The position numbers and the translations under genes were made by a program. Of a stretch of 61,453 nucleotides of DNA, positions 1 through 8,955 are shown one piece after another (the stretch's first letter is position 1; each line of letters opens with the position of its first letter). The notes beneath the pieces were generated by a model. That model was not told the DNA's origin. It did no database searches and saw only the letters and a list, made by a program, of their open reading frames with translations. This DNA comes from Oscillospiraceae bacterium (GTDB taxonomy: Bacteria; Bacillota; Clostridia; Oscillospirales; Ruminococcaceae). Location of the stretch: contig JAFUAD010000054.1 in NCBI GenBank assembly GCA_017460835.1, positions 1-61,453 on the forward strand, written 5' to 3'.

Positions 1-388
1 CCTGACTGAGATCGCAGCCGAGCACCTCAGCAAAATTTTTGCGCATCTGCGGAATATGCGGCGCGAGCTTTGGCTTCTGCGCCAGAACCGTCGCATCGAG
101 ATTGCCGATCTGCCAGCCCTTTTTCTGAATCAGCGCATTGACATGCCGCAGAAGCTGTATGCTGTCCGCGCCGGCATATCTTGCGTCCGTGTCAGGAAAA
201 TGCTGCCCGATATCGCCGAGCGCCAGTGCGCCGAGCATCGCATCCATCACGGCATGGGTCAGCACATCCGCATCGGAATGCCCGAGCAGACCGAGCGTGT
301 GCGGTATCTCAACCCCGCCGATGATCAGCTTGCGGTTTTCAGCAAGCCGGTGGACATCATAGCCGTGCCCGATCCGAATATCAGCCAT
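1..388 (-). CDS. ispF: 2-C-methyl-D-erythritol 2,4-cyclodiphosphate synthase, 3' end cut by window edge
   Basis: Enzyme of the non-mevalonate isoprenoid pathway that cyclises CDP-ME 2-phosphate. Reading the minus strand from the ATG at 388 gives [15 protein letters not shown], the IspF signature with the metal-binding Asp and His (DVH), followed by [16 protein letters not shown], the second conserved segment, and [11 protein letters not shown]. About 129 of the usual ~158 residues are inside the window; the C-terminus lies beyond position 1. The start overlaps the end of ispD by 8 bp, so the two genes are translationally coupled, an arrangement often seen for ispD and ispF in Firmicutes. Family assignment is secure from these motifs. 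Confidence 0.95.
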   Translation of the reverse strand, partial: MADIRIGHGYDVHRLAENRKLIIGGVEIPHTLGLLGHSDADVLTHAVMDAMLGALALGDIGQHFPDTDARYAGADSIQLLRHVNALIQKKGWQIGNLDATVLAQKPKLAPHIPQMRKNFAEVLGCDLSQ

Positions 389-1085
389 TGTGTTCCTCCT
401 TCTCCCGCTCAGCGAGCAGCGCCTCTGCGACCGCAAAATCCTCCGGTGTCGTCAGCTTCAGATTGGTGTAATCGCCGGCCGTCATCGTCACCGGCGTGCC
501 GAGCGCTTCCACGAGCTGACAGTCATCGGTGTAGTCCCTCCCCTGCTGCTTCGCGAGCTGCATCGCCTCAGCATAGAGCGAAACGGAAAACACCTGCGGC
601 GTCTGCGTCTGATACAGCATCGAACGCTCCGGCGTATCTGTGATGATGCCGTTTTTCACTATTTTGATCGTATCCTTGACCGGCACGCCGAGCGTTGCGG
701 CGCCGGTTCTGCGCGCATCCGCAATCACCCTCTCGATTGCAGCGGGGCGAATCAGCGGCCGCGCACCGTCATGAATCGCGGCATACTGACAGTCGGGGGA
801 GATCAGCGAAAAGCCGTTTTTCACGCTCTCCTGCCGGGTATTCCCGCCGGCAGCCAGCTTCACGGGCAGCGGAATCGAAATACGGGAAAGCAATTCCTGA
901 AATTTCGGGATTTCATCCGCACGAACCACAATGACGATCTCCGCGATGCTCCCGCACTGACAAAAGCTGCTGAGGCCGTATTCGAGAACCGTCCTGCGCC
1001 CGAGCGGGTGCAGAATCTTATTGATTCCGCCCATGCGCGATGCACTGCCGGCACAGACCAGCAGCGCAGCAGTATCCTTTCTCAT
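381..1085 (-). CDS. ispD: 2-C-methyl-D-erythritol 4-phosphate cytidylyltransferase
   Basis: Transfers CMP from CTP to MEP, one step before the IspE kinase and IspF. The 234-residue product begins [20 protein letters not shown], a variant of the AAGxGxRMG nucleotide-binding loop, followed by INK for the catalytic Lys. Later [18 protein letters not shown] and the [14 protein letters not shown] segment are all typical of IspD. The frame stays open upstream to 1298, but the extension is Arg-rich and antisense-like, and the real family N-terminus starts at 1085, 4 bp after the stop of the zinc-ribbon gene. The three minus-strand genes therefore look like one operon. Confidence 0.95.
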   Translation of the reverse strand: MRKDTAALLVCAGSASRMGGINKILHPLGRRTVLEYGLSSFCQCGSIAEIVIVVRADEIPKFQELLSRISIPLPVKLAAGGNTRQESVKNGFSLISPDCQYAAIHDGARPLIRPAAIERVIADARRTGAATLGVPVKDTIKIVKNGIITDTPERSMLYQTQTPQVFSVSLYAEAMQLAKQQGRDYTDDCQLVEALGTPVTMTAGDYTNLKLTTPEDFAVAEALLAEREKEEHNG

Positions 1086-1089
1086 CGCA

Positions 1090-1851
1090 TCAGTCCAGCC
1101 CGGGAACCTTATTCCCGCAGCAGGCACAGAACAGCGCATCAGACGCAATCGGCTCGCCGCAGTTCGGGCAGACAAGTGCCGCCGGCTGCTCAGGCGTTTC
1201 TGCCGGAGCCTCCGGAACGGGCGCGGCCGGCGTATCCTGTTTGATTTCCGGGACATCCGTCTCATGCTCCGCAGAATCCGGTGCATCGGCCGGCGCATCG
1301 GGCTTCACGGGCTCCTCCGCAGCGGGCTGCATGGGAATCGCGGGCGTGACCGGCACGGCATCGGGCTTGGAAAAGGGCGAAGCTGCCTGCTTTTCAGCCT
1401 CAACGCTCTGTCCGCAGTTCGAGCAGAACATCGCCTCCGGATCAAGCGGCTGACCGCAGCCCCGGCAGACTGCCTGCGGTGCAGCCGGAGACGGCAGCTC
1501 AGGAGCCTTTGCGCCGCAGTTCGAGCAGAAGCGCACATTCAGCGGAATCGGCGTGCCGCAGTTCGGACAGCTCTGGATTCCGAGCAGCCGGTTCAGCGCA
1601 TTCTGGCGCTCGGTCAGAGAGGCCTGAACCTGCGTGATTGTCTGGAACAGATCCTGATACGGATAATCCGGGTCATTCTGATGCTCGCGGTAAACCAGAT
1701 TGCCGAGATCGCGGTAGCAGTTCGCAAGCTCTGCTTCCAGCGACATGATCTCCTTTTTCACGCGGTTTTTGTCCGCATACACCCGCGCATCCTCCGATGC
1801 CTGCCGCACCGTACTGGATACGGATGCCTTGATATTATCAAAAATGCCCAT
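1090..1851 (-). CDS. Zinc-ribbon protein with N-terminal helical domain
   Basis: A 253-residue protein of unknown function. Residues 1-90 are helical and highly charged (MGIFDNIKASVSS..., then a coiled-coil-like stretch). Three zinc-ribbon modules follow, each with two CxxC pairs: CPNCGTPIPLNVRFCSNCG (about 94-112), CRGCGQPLDPEAMFCSNCG (about 128-146) and CPNCGEPIASDALFCACCG (about 230-248). The second and third are separated by a Pro/Ala/Glu-rich linker. No signal peptide or membrane helix is seen, so it is probably cytoplasmic or membrane-associated through partners. The start has a GGAGG box. It is the first gene of the ispD-ispF operon, but its role there is not evident. Confidence 0.8.
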   Translation of the reverse strand: MGIFDNIKASVSSTVRQASEDARVYADKNRVKKEIMSLEAELANCYRDLGNLVYREHQNDPDYPYQDLFQTITQVQASLTERQNALNRLLGIQSCPNCGTPIPLNVRFCSNCGAKAPELPSPAAPQAVCRGCGQPLDPEAMFCSNCGQSVEAEKQAASPFSKPDAVPVTPAIPMQPAAEEPVKPDAPADAPDSAEHETDVPEIKQDTPAAPVPEAPAETPEQPAALVCPNCGEPIASDALFCACCGNKVPGLD

Positions 1852-2044
1852 TGCAATTTCCTCCGTTCATTGGATTTCTTTCATTATAACACACAAGGTC
1901 TGCTTTGTCAATCAATAATGATTGAGGTTTTTTGGGGGAATTATCATGCAAAGCTCTTGTGTTTTTTCTGAAAATATGTTATAAGGCGGCAGTGCCGCAG
2001 TTTGCCAAACAAACATGCGGCCTCCGGTTTTACTCCCCTGCACT

Positions 2045-2091
2045 CTAAATTTATGATTTTTTTCCTACACTAAATTTATGATTTTTTTCCT
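2045..2091. repeat. Tandem duplication upstream of the GH9 promoter
   Basis: The 22-base unit beginning CTAAATTTATGATTTTTTTC occurs at 2045-2066 and again at 2070-2091, with three bases between copies. The second copy ends eight bases before the -35 hexamer. It could be a duplicated activator site or a UP-like element, or only a slippage event. Confidence 0.7.
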
Positions 2092-2098
2092 TTCCCCA

Positions 2099-2127
2099 TT
2101 GCCTTTTTTACCATTCTATGTTATAAT
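2099..2127 (+). promoter_or_regulatory. Sigma-A-type promoter of the GH9 gene
   Basis: TTGCCT at 2099-2104 and a perfect TATAAT at 2122-2127 are separated by 17 bp. The predicted transcript start is about 45 nt ahead of the ATG at 2179, which has the ribosome-binding site AGGAGGGG. Confidence 0.75.
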
Positions 2128-2178
2128 AATAATATAGTGCCCGATTAAGATGGCACAGCATAACGAGGAGGGGTTTTT

Positions 2179-4704
2179 ATGGGTTTGATCCAAACCAAAT
2201 GCAAAAAGACGGCAGCAGCACTGCTTGCCGCTGTCACAACCGCGACTGCGCTGCCCTATACCGTACCGCTTCAGGCAATTGCTGCGGATGAAGGAGCAGC
2301 AGGCGATTACAACTACGCGAAGGCCTTGCAGTATTCGATCTATTTCTATGATGCGAATATGTGCGGCACGGAGGTCGGCGAGAACAGCCGCCTTTCGTGG
2401 CGCGACGACTGCCACACCTACGATGCGCATGTCCCGATGGTTCCGTGGGACGGCAATACACAGGAGGGCGGCGGAACCAATCTTTCGCAGGAATTCATGG
2501 ACAAGTACAAGGATGTCCTCGACCCGGACGGCGACGGTACCATTGATGTCGCCGGCGGTATGCATGACGCAGGCGACCATGTCGAATTCGGCATGCCGGA
2601 GAACTACGCTGCCGCAACGCTCGGCTGGGGCTATTACGAGTTCCGCGATTCCTATGTCAGCCTCGGTCAGGATGACCACATCGAGACGGTTCTCCGCTAT
2701 TTCAACGATTACCTGATGAAATGCACCTTCCGCGACAAAAGCGGCACGGTCATCGCGCACTGCTATCAGGTCGGCGAGGGCGGCATCGACCACGCTGTCT
2801 GGGAGGCGCCGGAGGTTGACACGATGGTGCGCCCGGCATACTTCCTGACTGCCGAAAAGCCGCAGACCGACTATGTGGTATCTGCGTGCGCATCCCTTGC
2901 GATCAACTACCTCAACTTCAAGGAAAAGGATCCCGAATACGCTGCCAAATCCCTTGACTATGCACTGGCTCTGTGGGATTTTGCGAATACGAATGAAAAG
3001 GAACTCTCCGACAACGGTGACGGCCCCGGTCAGTTCTACAATTCGAGCAAGTGGGAGGATGACTACTGCTGGGCTGCGGCATGGCTTTACAGAGCGACAG
3101 GCGATGCCTCCGTATTTGACTACGCCTACAAGATCTTCGATTACTACGCGGCTTCCGGCTGGGTTTACTGCTGGAACGATGTGTGGAGCGGCGCGTCCAT
3201 TCTCTGGGCGGCGATCAATCAGGAGCACCCGGAGCTCGATCTCGTGCAGAAGATCAGAGATGCACAGGGCAAAAACGAGTATGTTTTCGATGATTTCTGG
3301 GATAATGACTGCGTCGGCAAGATGCTGAGCACATATAAGGCAAAGACGACCCCGCAGGGTCTGGTCTTCATCGACGTCTGGGGAAGCTGCCGGTATGCAT
3401 CCGCATTTGCACTCTGCTGCGCGGTTTATGACAAGTACCACAATAACGGCAAGCCGAGCGAGTGGAGCGAATTTGCAAAGACGCAGATCGACTATATCCT
3501 CGGCAACAACGATATTACCTATAAGGAAACCGAAGCACAGACGGTTCTTGCAGGGCGGAACGGCACACACGGCAAGAGAGTCTTCCTGTGCGGCTATGAC
3601 GAGACCTACTCCGTCATGAATCCGCATCACCGTGCGGCCTCGGGACTCACGATGGCTGAGGACCCGCGCAAGCAGAAGCACACCCTCTGGGGCGCACTGG
3701 CAGGCGGCCCTGACAATGACGACGCACACAGCGACAGCACAAATGACTGGCGCGAGAACGAGGTTACGATCGACTACAATGCGGCATTCGTCGGCGCGGC
3801 TGCGGCGATGTATCAGTATTACGGAACGGCCGATATGAAGGTCACCGAGAACTTCCCGCCCGCAGAGGAGATCAATGAGGACGAACAGGGCGGCACCGGC
3901 TACTGGGTCGAGGCGATCGGCGTCGATGACAAGCAGAATGACGGCACCGGCGCTACCAAGATTTCCCTCAAGGTCTATTCGGGTCTTGCAAAGCCCTCAA
4001 AGGATATCACGGTCCGGTACTATTTCGATGCATCTGAGATCGGTGACAAGAGTATCGTAGAATCCGGCATGCTTTACGATCAGGCAAGCGTGGAGATCAA
4101 GGGTGCATCCTCGGAGATCAGCGCCCCGCAGAAGTGGGACAAAATGGACAACATTTACTATGTTGAGATCAAGTGGAACGACTGCACCTTTGCAAATTCC
4201 GGAAAGAAATACCAGTTCAAGGTCGGCTTCTACGGAAAGGGCTATACCGATTCTGCAACAAACAAATGGGTTTTCTATCAGTGGGATCCGTCAAACGACT
4301 GGAGCTACCAGAGCCTGAAGATGGGCAAGGATACCGATTTCTTCGCCGTTACCGACCCGCCTGAGGAGCTCAATGACCATATCTGCATCTACGACGGCGG
4401 CGTACTGGTCGGCGGCATTGAGCCGGACGGCACGGTACCGGAGACAACCTCCAAAGAGGACGGCACCACCACAACATCTACACCCGTTATTCCCAACAAA
4501 AAACGCGGTGATGTGGACTGCAACAATTCGGTTGATGTTCTGGATGCTGTCATGCTCGCGCGTGTTGTCTCGGAGGATACCAATACCGGTATCACCGCGC
4601 AGGGCAAGATCAATGCGGACTGCAACGATGACGGTGCGACGACATCGCTCGACCTGACCGCACTTCTGCGCCATCTCGCAGGACTTGAGGTATTCAAGGA
4701 CTAA
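2179..4704 (+). CDS. Secreted GH9 endoglucanase with CBM3c and type I dockerin
   Basis: Cellulosomal cellulase of 841 residues. A signal peptide covers about residues 1-35 (MGLIQTKCKKTAAALLAAVT...). The GH9 catalytic domain spans about 38-555: DAGDH at 130-134 supplies the two conserved Asp (D130, D133), NPHHR at 481-485 the conserved His pair, and E528 in NEVTIDYNAA is the expected acid. A CBM3c-like module follows (about 575-735; GTGYWVEAIG... to ...FAVTDPP), then a Thr-rich linker (about 756-772). A dockerin occupies 775-841, with two Ca-binding repeats beginning DVDCNNSVDVLD and NADCNDDGATTSLD. The dockerin implies attachment to a scaffoldin, so this organism makes a cellulosome. The GH9-CBM3c order is that of processive endoglucanases. 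Confidence 0.95.
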   Translation: MGLIQTKCKKTAAALLAAVTTATALPYTVPLQAIAADEGAAGDYNYAKALQYSIYFYDANMCGTEVGENSRLSWRDDCHTYDAHVPMVPWDGNTQEGGGTNLSQEFMDKYKDVLDPDGDGTIDVAGGMHDAGDHVEFGMPENYAAATLGWGYYEFRDSYVSLGQDDHIETVLRYFNDYLMKCTFRDKSGTVIAHCYQVGEGGIDHAVWEAPEVDTMVRPAYFLTAEKPQTDYVVSACASLAINYLNFKEKDPEYAAKSLDYALALWDFANTNEKELSDNGDGPGQFYNSSKWEDDYCWAAAWLYRATGDASVFDYAYKIFDYYAASGWVYCWNDVWSGASILWAAINQEHPELDLVQKIRDAQGKNEYVFDDFWDNDCVGKMLSTYKAKTTPQGLVFIDVWGSCRYASAFALCCAVYDKYHNNGKPSEWSEFAKTQIDYILGNNDITYKETEAQTVLAGRNGTHGKRVFLCGYDETYSVMNPHHRAASGLTMAEDPRKQKHTLWGALAGGPDNDDAHSDSTNDWRENEVTIDYNAAFVGAAAAMYQYYGTADMKVTENFPPAEEINEDEQGGTGYWVEAIGVDDKQNDGTGATKISLKVYSGLAKPSKDITVRYYFDASEIGDKSIVESGMLYDQASVEIKGASSEISAPQKWDKMDNIYYVEIKWNDCTFANSGKKYQFKVGFYGKGYTDSATNKWVFYQWDPSNDWSYQSLKMGKDTDFFAVTDPPEELNDHICIYDGGVLVGGIEPDGTVPETTSKEDGTTTTSTPVIPNKKRGDVDCNNSVDVLDAVMLARVVSEDTNTGITAQGKINADCNDDGATTSLDLTALLRHLAGLEVFKD

Positions 4705-4713
4705 ATCCTACAA

Positions 4714-4755
4714 ACTGCCTGCTGCGGGCTTCCAACGCCGGCGGCAGGCAGTCTT
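4714..4755 (+). terminator. Hairpin after the GH9 gene
   Basis: ACTGCCTGC (4714-4722) pairs with GCAGGCAGT (4744-4752), with further pairing inside, followed by a short CTTATAT tract. The weak U-tract suggests partial termination before the next gene at 4777. Confidence 0.5.
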
Positions 4756-4776
4756 ATATCCGAAAGGAGATTTCAC

Positions 4777-5844
4777 ATGGAGATTCAGGAAATTCGCATT
4801 TCTGCCTCAGAGCAGGGCTTGTTTCTGCCGCTGATTGCAGAAACGGATGCCCTTATGCAGAGTGCTGAGCTGCACGGAGCAGCGCTCCCGAACCGGGCAG
4901 TGCTGCAAATGCAGCCGCAGTATGATGCCGATGAAAACGGCGCACCGACTGAGAAAACGATCGCGCGCTATGCGGATGCCGTGCGCAGCAGGCAGTATGC
5001 CGTTGTGTTTTTTGAGCCGATCGCGATTCAGGCGGATGCCAGAGAAAAGGTCGGGCAGCCCATTCTGACAAAGGACAGCGTTCCGGCGTTTTCCGCGATC
5101 TGCAAGGCGGTTCGGGAGGCATCGGTTTCGGCATTCGGCACCGCGCCGCTGCTGATCGCGCTGCTGGATCATGCGGGGCACCGGGCGCTCTCCCCTGCCG
5201 CCGCAGAGCATTCGCCGAATCTGCCGACCGCTGCGCCGCTGCTGACGGACGATGACCTCACGCGGCTTGTGATCGCCTGCGGCGAGACCGCCGCCTTTGC
5301 CGAGGAAGCGGGATTTTCCGGCGCGGCGCTCAATGTCAGCGGACGAAATCTGTTCGGCGAAAGCCTTGCCGCGTTTCACCGCGAGGGCAAATTCGGCGGC
5401 GACTTCGATGACCGCAGCCGGTTTGTCCGCGACTGCTACACGGCGATGAAAATGACGACCGACGAGCTGTTTTTCAGCATCCGGCTCTGCCTGAGCGACG
5501 GGCTTCCGCAGCCGGACGGCTGGGGCATGTCGATCGGCGGAAACGCGCCGGATATCTATGAACCCACGCTGCTGCTGAATATCCTCCGCACGCTGTACGG
5601 GGTCGAGCTGGTCTCCTGCGAGATCGGCATTCCGGGCATCAACTGGATGATGCAGGCTGAGGAAGAATCCGAAATGCTGCGGCTGAGCAGGCTCTGTACC
5701 TGCGTCGCGATGATCGACAGCAATTTACAGCAGAATGTGCAGCTCATTCTGCCGGAGCAGCCCGCACAGCAGATTCCGTTCCCGAATCTTGCGGCGGGCA
5801 TGATACAGAATGAATTTGCATCATTTGCAGGATTTCTCGGATAA
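4777..5844 (+). CDS. Divergent Old-Yellow-Enzyme-like (NADH:flavin oxidoreductase family) protein
   Basis: A 355-residue soluble protein resembling the FMN-dependent TIM-barrel OYE family in its overall plan. Residues about 155-230 carry LTDDDLTRLVIACGETAAFAEEAGFSGAALNVSGRN, matching the OYE helix-strand 'AAxxAxxAGFDGVEIH'. KFGGDFDDRSRF (205-215) matches the family's YGGSxxNRxRF motif. The usual His/Asn substrate pair (HxxH or HxxN) is absent; Asn-Val-Ser stands where it would be. Enzymatic competence is therefore uncertain. It has its own AAGGAG box and lies 20 bp ahead of rqcH. Function is unknown; a non-catalytic paralogue is possible. Confidence 0.55.
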   Translation: MEIQEIRISASEQGLFLPLIAETDALMQSAELHGAALPNRAVLQMQPQYDADENGAPTEKTIARYADAVRSRQYAVVFFEPIAIQADAREKVGQPILTKDSVPAFSAICKAVREASVSAFGTAPLLIALLDHAGHRALSPAAAEHSPNLPTAAPLLTDDDLTRLVIACGETAAFAEEAGFSGAALNVSGRNLFGESLAAFHREGKFGGDFDDRSRFVRDCYTAMKMTTDELFFSIRLCLSDGLPQPDGWGMSIGGNAPDIYEPTLLLNILRTLYGVELVSCEIGIPGINWMMQAEEESEMLRLSRLCTCVAMIDSNLQQNVQLILPEQPAQQIPFPNLAAGMIQNEFASFAGFLG

Positions 5845-5864
5845 TCTCACAAGGAGGGTAACGC

Positions 5865-7619
5865 ATGGCACTCGACGGCGCATTTCTGCACTGCATCAGA
5901 GGCGAGCTGGAATCGCTGACCGGCTCCCGCATCGACCGGATCTATCAGCCGGTGCGCGATGAGCTGGTTCTGTCCTTCCGCGGGAGAAGCGGCGCGGTGA
6001 AGGTGCTGTTTTCGGTCTCTGCGGATGCCGCACGGATTCATCTGACCGATACAACGCCGGAAAATCCCGCAAAGCCGCCGATGTTCTGCATGCTGCTGCG
6101 GAAGCACCTGAGCGGCGGAAAGCTCGAAGCGATCGAGCAGGACGGTCTGGAGCGCATTCTGCGGCTGAAAATCCGCGCAAACAATGAGATGGGCGATTCT
6201 GTGGTGCTCACGCTGGTCTGCGAGATCATGGGGCGATTTTCCAATGTGATTCTGGTCAATGAGCACGGGCGCATCGTGGACAGTCTGCGGCGGGTCGATG
6301 AGGATATTTCCCGCGTGCGGCTGGTTCTTCCGGCGATGGAATATGCCGCGCCGCCGCGTGAACCGCGAATCTGTCTGACCGATACCGATGACAGCGCGAT
6401 CCGGCAGGCAGTCTCGCAAATGCAGTCCGGCGCGCTTTCAAAGGTGCTGATCCGGCTGTTTGAGGGCATTTCCCCGATCGTCGCGAGAGAATGGGAATTC
6501 TTCACCGGAAAGGGCGAGCCCGTCTCCCTGCCGCTCAGCGAGGAGCAGATGAGCCGGTTTCTCTTTATCGTACATCAGACACAGGCTGCCCTTGCAGACC
6601 CTCAAAAGCGGGTCTACACCACCCTGCGCACAAAGGAGGGCATCCTAAAGGATTTTTCGTTCATCCGCATTTCGCAGTACGGCGCGTGCATGATCTCCTC
6701 GGAATACGAAACCGCGAGCAAGACGCTGGATGCATTCTATGCGACACGCGACCGCGACAACCGGCTCCGGCAGCGCGCCAACGATCTGTTCCGGTTTCTT
6801 GCAAATACCTCGGAGCGCATCACAAAGCGTGTTGCGAATCAGCAACAGGAGCTTCTGGAATGTGCGTCGATGGAGGAAAACCGCCGGAACGGTGATCTGA
6901 TCTCCGCAAATCTGTACCGGATTCAGCGCGGCGATTCCAGCGCCTCGGTCGAGGACTTCTATCAGGAATCCGCGCCGACCGTGACCATTCCGCTGGATGT
7001 CCGGCTGACACCCGCACAGAATGCACAGCAGTATTACAAAAAGTACCGGAAGGCCTGCACCGCGCAGAAAAAGCTCACCGAGCTGATCGAAAAGGGCAAA
7101 CAGGAGGCCGAATACATCGACAGCATCTTTGAGGCACTGACGCGCGCGGAATGCGATTCCGATATCGCACAGCTCCGGCTGGAGCTCATTGAACAGGGAT
7201 ACCTCCGCGCAAACAAAAAGGCCGGAAAGCCCCCGAAGCCGATGCAGCCGATGCATTTTGTGTCCTCCGACGGGCTCGATATCTACGTCGGGCGCAACAA
7301 TAAGCAGAACGACCAGCTCACGCTGAAATTTGCCGAAAAAACCGATATCTGGCTGCACACGCAGCTCGTTCACGGCGCCCATGTGATTCTTGCCGCGAAC
7401 GGCGCTCCCCCGCCGGACCGCTCCGTTGAGGAAGCGGCCATGCTTGCGGCATATTACAGCAAGGGGCGGGATTCCGCACAGGTCAAGGTGGATTATTGCC
7501 CCGCAAAATTTGTAAAAAAACCGCCCGGCGCAAGACCCGGCATGGTGATCTATACGAATTACCAGACCGCGTTTATCACGCCCGACCCGGAGCTTGCAGC
7601 GAGGCTGAGAGCAGACTGA
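5865..7619 (+). CDS. rqcH: RqcH / NFACT-family ribosome quality-control factor
   Basis: Homologue of bacterial RqcH (formerly fibronectin-binding protein A family; eukaryotic Rqc2/NEMF). It binds obstructed 50S-peptidyl-tRNA complexes and directs C-terminal alanine tailing. The 584-residue length fits. NFACT-N begins MALDGAFLHCIRGELE and contains FCMLLRKHLSGGKLEAIEQ. A long helical/coiled-coil segment lies at about 280-440. The NFACT-R domain (about 460-565) includes GLDIYVGRNNKQND and DIWLHTQLVHGAHVIL. The conserved Asp-Arg pair after EQxGL is Glu-Arg here (GLERIL). The start is preceded by AAGGAGGG. It probably acts in the cytoplasm on stalled ribosomes. Confidence 0.92.
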   Translation: MALDGAFLHCIRGELESLTGSRIDRIYQPVRDELVLSFRGRSGAVKVLFSVSADAARIHLTDTTPENPAKPPMFCMLLRKHLSGGKLEAIEQDGLERILRLKIRANNEMGDSVVLTLVCEIMGRFSNVILVNEHGRIVDSLRRVDEDISRVRLVLPAMEYAAPPREPRICLTDTDDSAIRQAVSQMQSGALSKVLIRLFEGISPIVAREWEFFTGKGEPVSLPLSEEQMSRFLFIVHQTQAALADPQKRVYTTLRTKEGILKDFSFIRISQYGACMISSEYETASKTLDAFYATRDRDNRLRQRANDLFRFLANTSERITKRVANQQQELLECASMEENRRNGDLISANLYRIQRGDSSASVEDFYQESAPTVTIPLDVRLTPAQNAQQYYKKYRKACTAQKKLTELIEKGKQEAEYIDSIFEALTRAECDSDIAQLRLELIEQGYLRANKKAGKPPKPMQPMHFVSSDGLDIYVGRNNKQNDQLTLKFAEKTDIWLHTQLVHGAHVILAANGAPPPDRSVEEAAMLAAYYSKGRDSAQVKVDYCPAKFVKKPPGARPGMVIYTNYQTAFITPDPELAARLRAD

Positions 7620-7621
7620 AA

Positions 7622-7662
7622 CAGCCGCCGTACTGATTCTAAGGTACGGCGGCTGCGTTTTA
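7622..7662. terminator. Intrinsic terminator between convergent genes
   Basis: A perfect 12-bp stem (7622-7633 with 7644-7655) and 10-base loop is followed by CGTTTTATT on the plus strand. It serves rqcH and, less strongly, the GNAT gene reading the other way. Confidence 0.85.
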
Positions 7663-8097
7663 TTCTTCTGTTTCGGGGATGATCCGGCACATCCGCTTCA
7701 TGCGCTGCGCTTCATTGGAGGAAAAGCCGAATTTCTCATAAAACGGCATCACATCCGGCATCGCACAGAGCTCGACGTAAATATCCGTGCCGGAAACGCC
7801 GTTTTTCCGGATGAATTTGATGCATTCCTTCATCATCATTCTTCCGATGCCCTTTTTCTGGTACTCCGGCTTGACCACCACATCCTTGATGTAATAATCC
7901 AGTCCGAAATCGCCGATCATGCGCGCCATTGCGACCGGCTCCTCTCCGTCGTAGACCGAGATGCGGAAGATCGAATGCTCCAGAGCAAGCGCGGTCTGCT
8001 CCTCAGAGGGTGCATTCTCCCAGACGCTCTCCCAGAGTTCAATGAATTCAGCGGCGGTCAGTTTGTTGATTTTGGCTCTCAGCTTTCGCGTTTTCAT
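7660..8097 (-). CDS. GNAT-family N-acetyltransferase
   Basis: Acetyl-CoA-dependent acyltransferase of 145 residues. KDVVVKPEYQKKGIGRMMMKE is the acetyl-CoA-binding motif A (R/QxxGxG/A), followed by ELCAMPDVMPFYEKFGF, the typical C-terminal motif with the Tyr-Glu-Lys-Phe-Gly-Phe ending. The substrate cannot be told from the sequence. It starts at 8097 behind AAGGAGG and is the last gene of the tex-MPPE-mscS-GNAT operon, 12 bp after mscS. Confidence 0.85.
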   Translation of the reverse strand: MKTRKLRAKINKLTAAEFIELWESVWENAPSEEQTALALEHSIFRISVYDGEEPVAMARMIGDFGLDYYIKDVVVKPEYQKKGIGRMMMKECIKFIRKNGVSGTDIYVELCAMPDVMPFYEKFGFSSNEAQRMKRMCRIIPETEE

Positions 8098-8109
8098 GGG
8101 GGTACCTCC

Positions 8110-8955
8110 TTATTCTTTTGTATGGACATCAATTTGCGGATACGGAATTTCAATGCCGGCCTGATCGAGTGCATATTTGCAGCATTCCCGGACGGCAGCG
8201 GGCGCGGTGATAAAATCAGTATTGCGCACCCATGCAAATACTGTGAGCTCAATGCCGCTCTCTGCGAGCTCCGTTACAGCAACGGCAGGCGCCGGCTTTT
8301 TCAGCACGGTCTCCAGCCCGGAGACCGCCTTCAGCAGCACAGCGCGGGTCTTCCGGATATCCGCGGCATAGGAGACAGAGAGCTGAACGCGAACCCGGAT
8401 TCTCCCCCGCTGCGAGAGATTCGTCACGGCACCGGAGGAAACGGCGCTGTTCGGGATAAATACGGTGTGGTTGTCCATTGTCCGGAGCTTTGTGTAGAGG
8501 ATCGAAACCGATTCCACAAAGCCCTCCTCTGCGCCGGTGCGGATGAAATCCCCCGCCTGAAAGGGCTTTGCCAGCATCAGGATGAACCCGCCGGCGAGAT
8601 TGGACAGCGTATTTTGCAGCGCAAGGCCGATCGCGACACCCGCTGCGCCGACTACCGTGATCATCGAAGCAGTCGGGACGCCGAGAACGGACAGGCAGAT
8701 GATCAGAAGAATCGCATACAGCATGATCTTCACGACCGACTGCCCGAAGCTGGATGCCGCCCCGTCGATCTTTGAGCGGCTCATGGCTCTGCTGATGATC
8801 TTTGTGATCAGCCGGGCAATCAGAATGCCTGCAAGAAAAATGCAGAGCGCCATCAGCAGCGTCGGCAGAAAGCTGACGACCTTATCCCAGATTTTGGAGA
8901 ACAGTCCGGCGGTTTCGCGCAGGGTCTCCTGTCCCTGCTCCAGTGTTTCGCTCAT
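8110..8955 (-). CDS. mscS: Small-conductance mechanosensitive channel (MscS family)
   Basis: A 281-residue inner-membrane channel that relieves turgor on osmotic downshock. Three hydrophobic segments lie at about 25-55, 72-100 and 105-140. The pore-lining TM3 is recognisable as VVGAAGVAIGLALQNTLSNLAGGFILML, the conserved Gly/Ala-rich MscS pore. After it comes the beta domain with GDFIRTGAEEGFVESVSILYTKLRTMDNHTVFIPN. Length equals that of E. coli MscS. The start at 8955 overlaps the stop of the metallophosphoesterase gene by 4 bp, so the two are coupled. Confidence 0.93.
   Translation of the reverse strand: MSETLEQGQETLRETAGLFSKIWDKVVSFLPTLLMALCIFLAGILIARLITKIISRAMSRSKIDGAASSFGQSVVKIMLYAILLIICLSVLGVPTASMITVVGAAGVAIGLALQNTLSNLAGGFILMLAKPFQAGDFIRTGAEEGFVESVSILYTKLRTMDNHTVFIPNSAVSSGAVTNLSQRGRIRVRVQLSVSYAADIRKTRAVLLKAVSGLETVLKKPAPAVAVTELAESGIELTVFAWVRNTDFITAPAAVRECCKYALDQAGIEIPYPQIDVHTKE

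Larger units (their letters stand above)
1852..2178. other. Intergenic region between divergent operons
   Basis: No gene is seen in these 327 bases. The left part is AT-rich leader for the minus-strand zinc-ribbon gene. The right part holds a 25-bp-period tandem duplication and the promoter of the GH9 gene, listed separately. Confidence 0.7.

Noticed and set aside
2116-3729. 537-codon open frame antisense to the GH9 gene
   Set aside because: It is a GC-rich shadow of the GH9 coding sequence; no ribosome-binding site and no family pattern.
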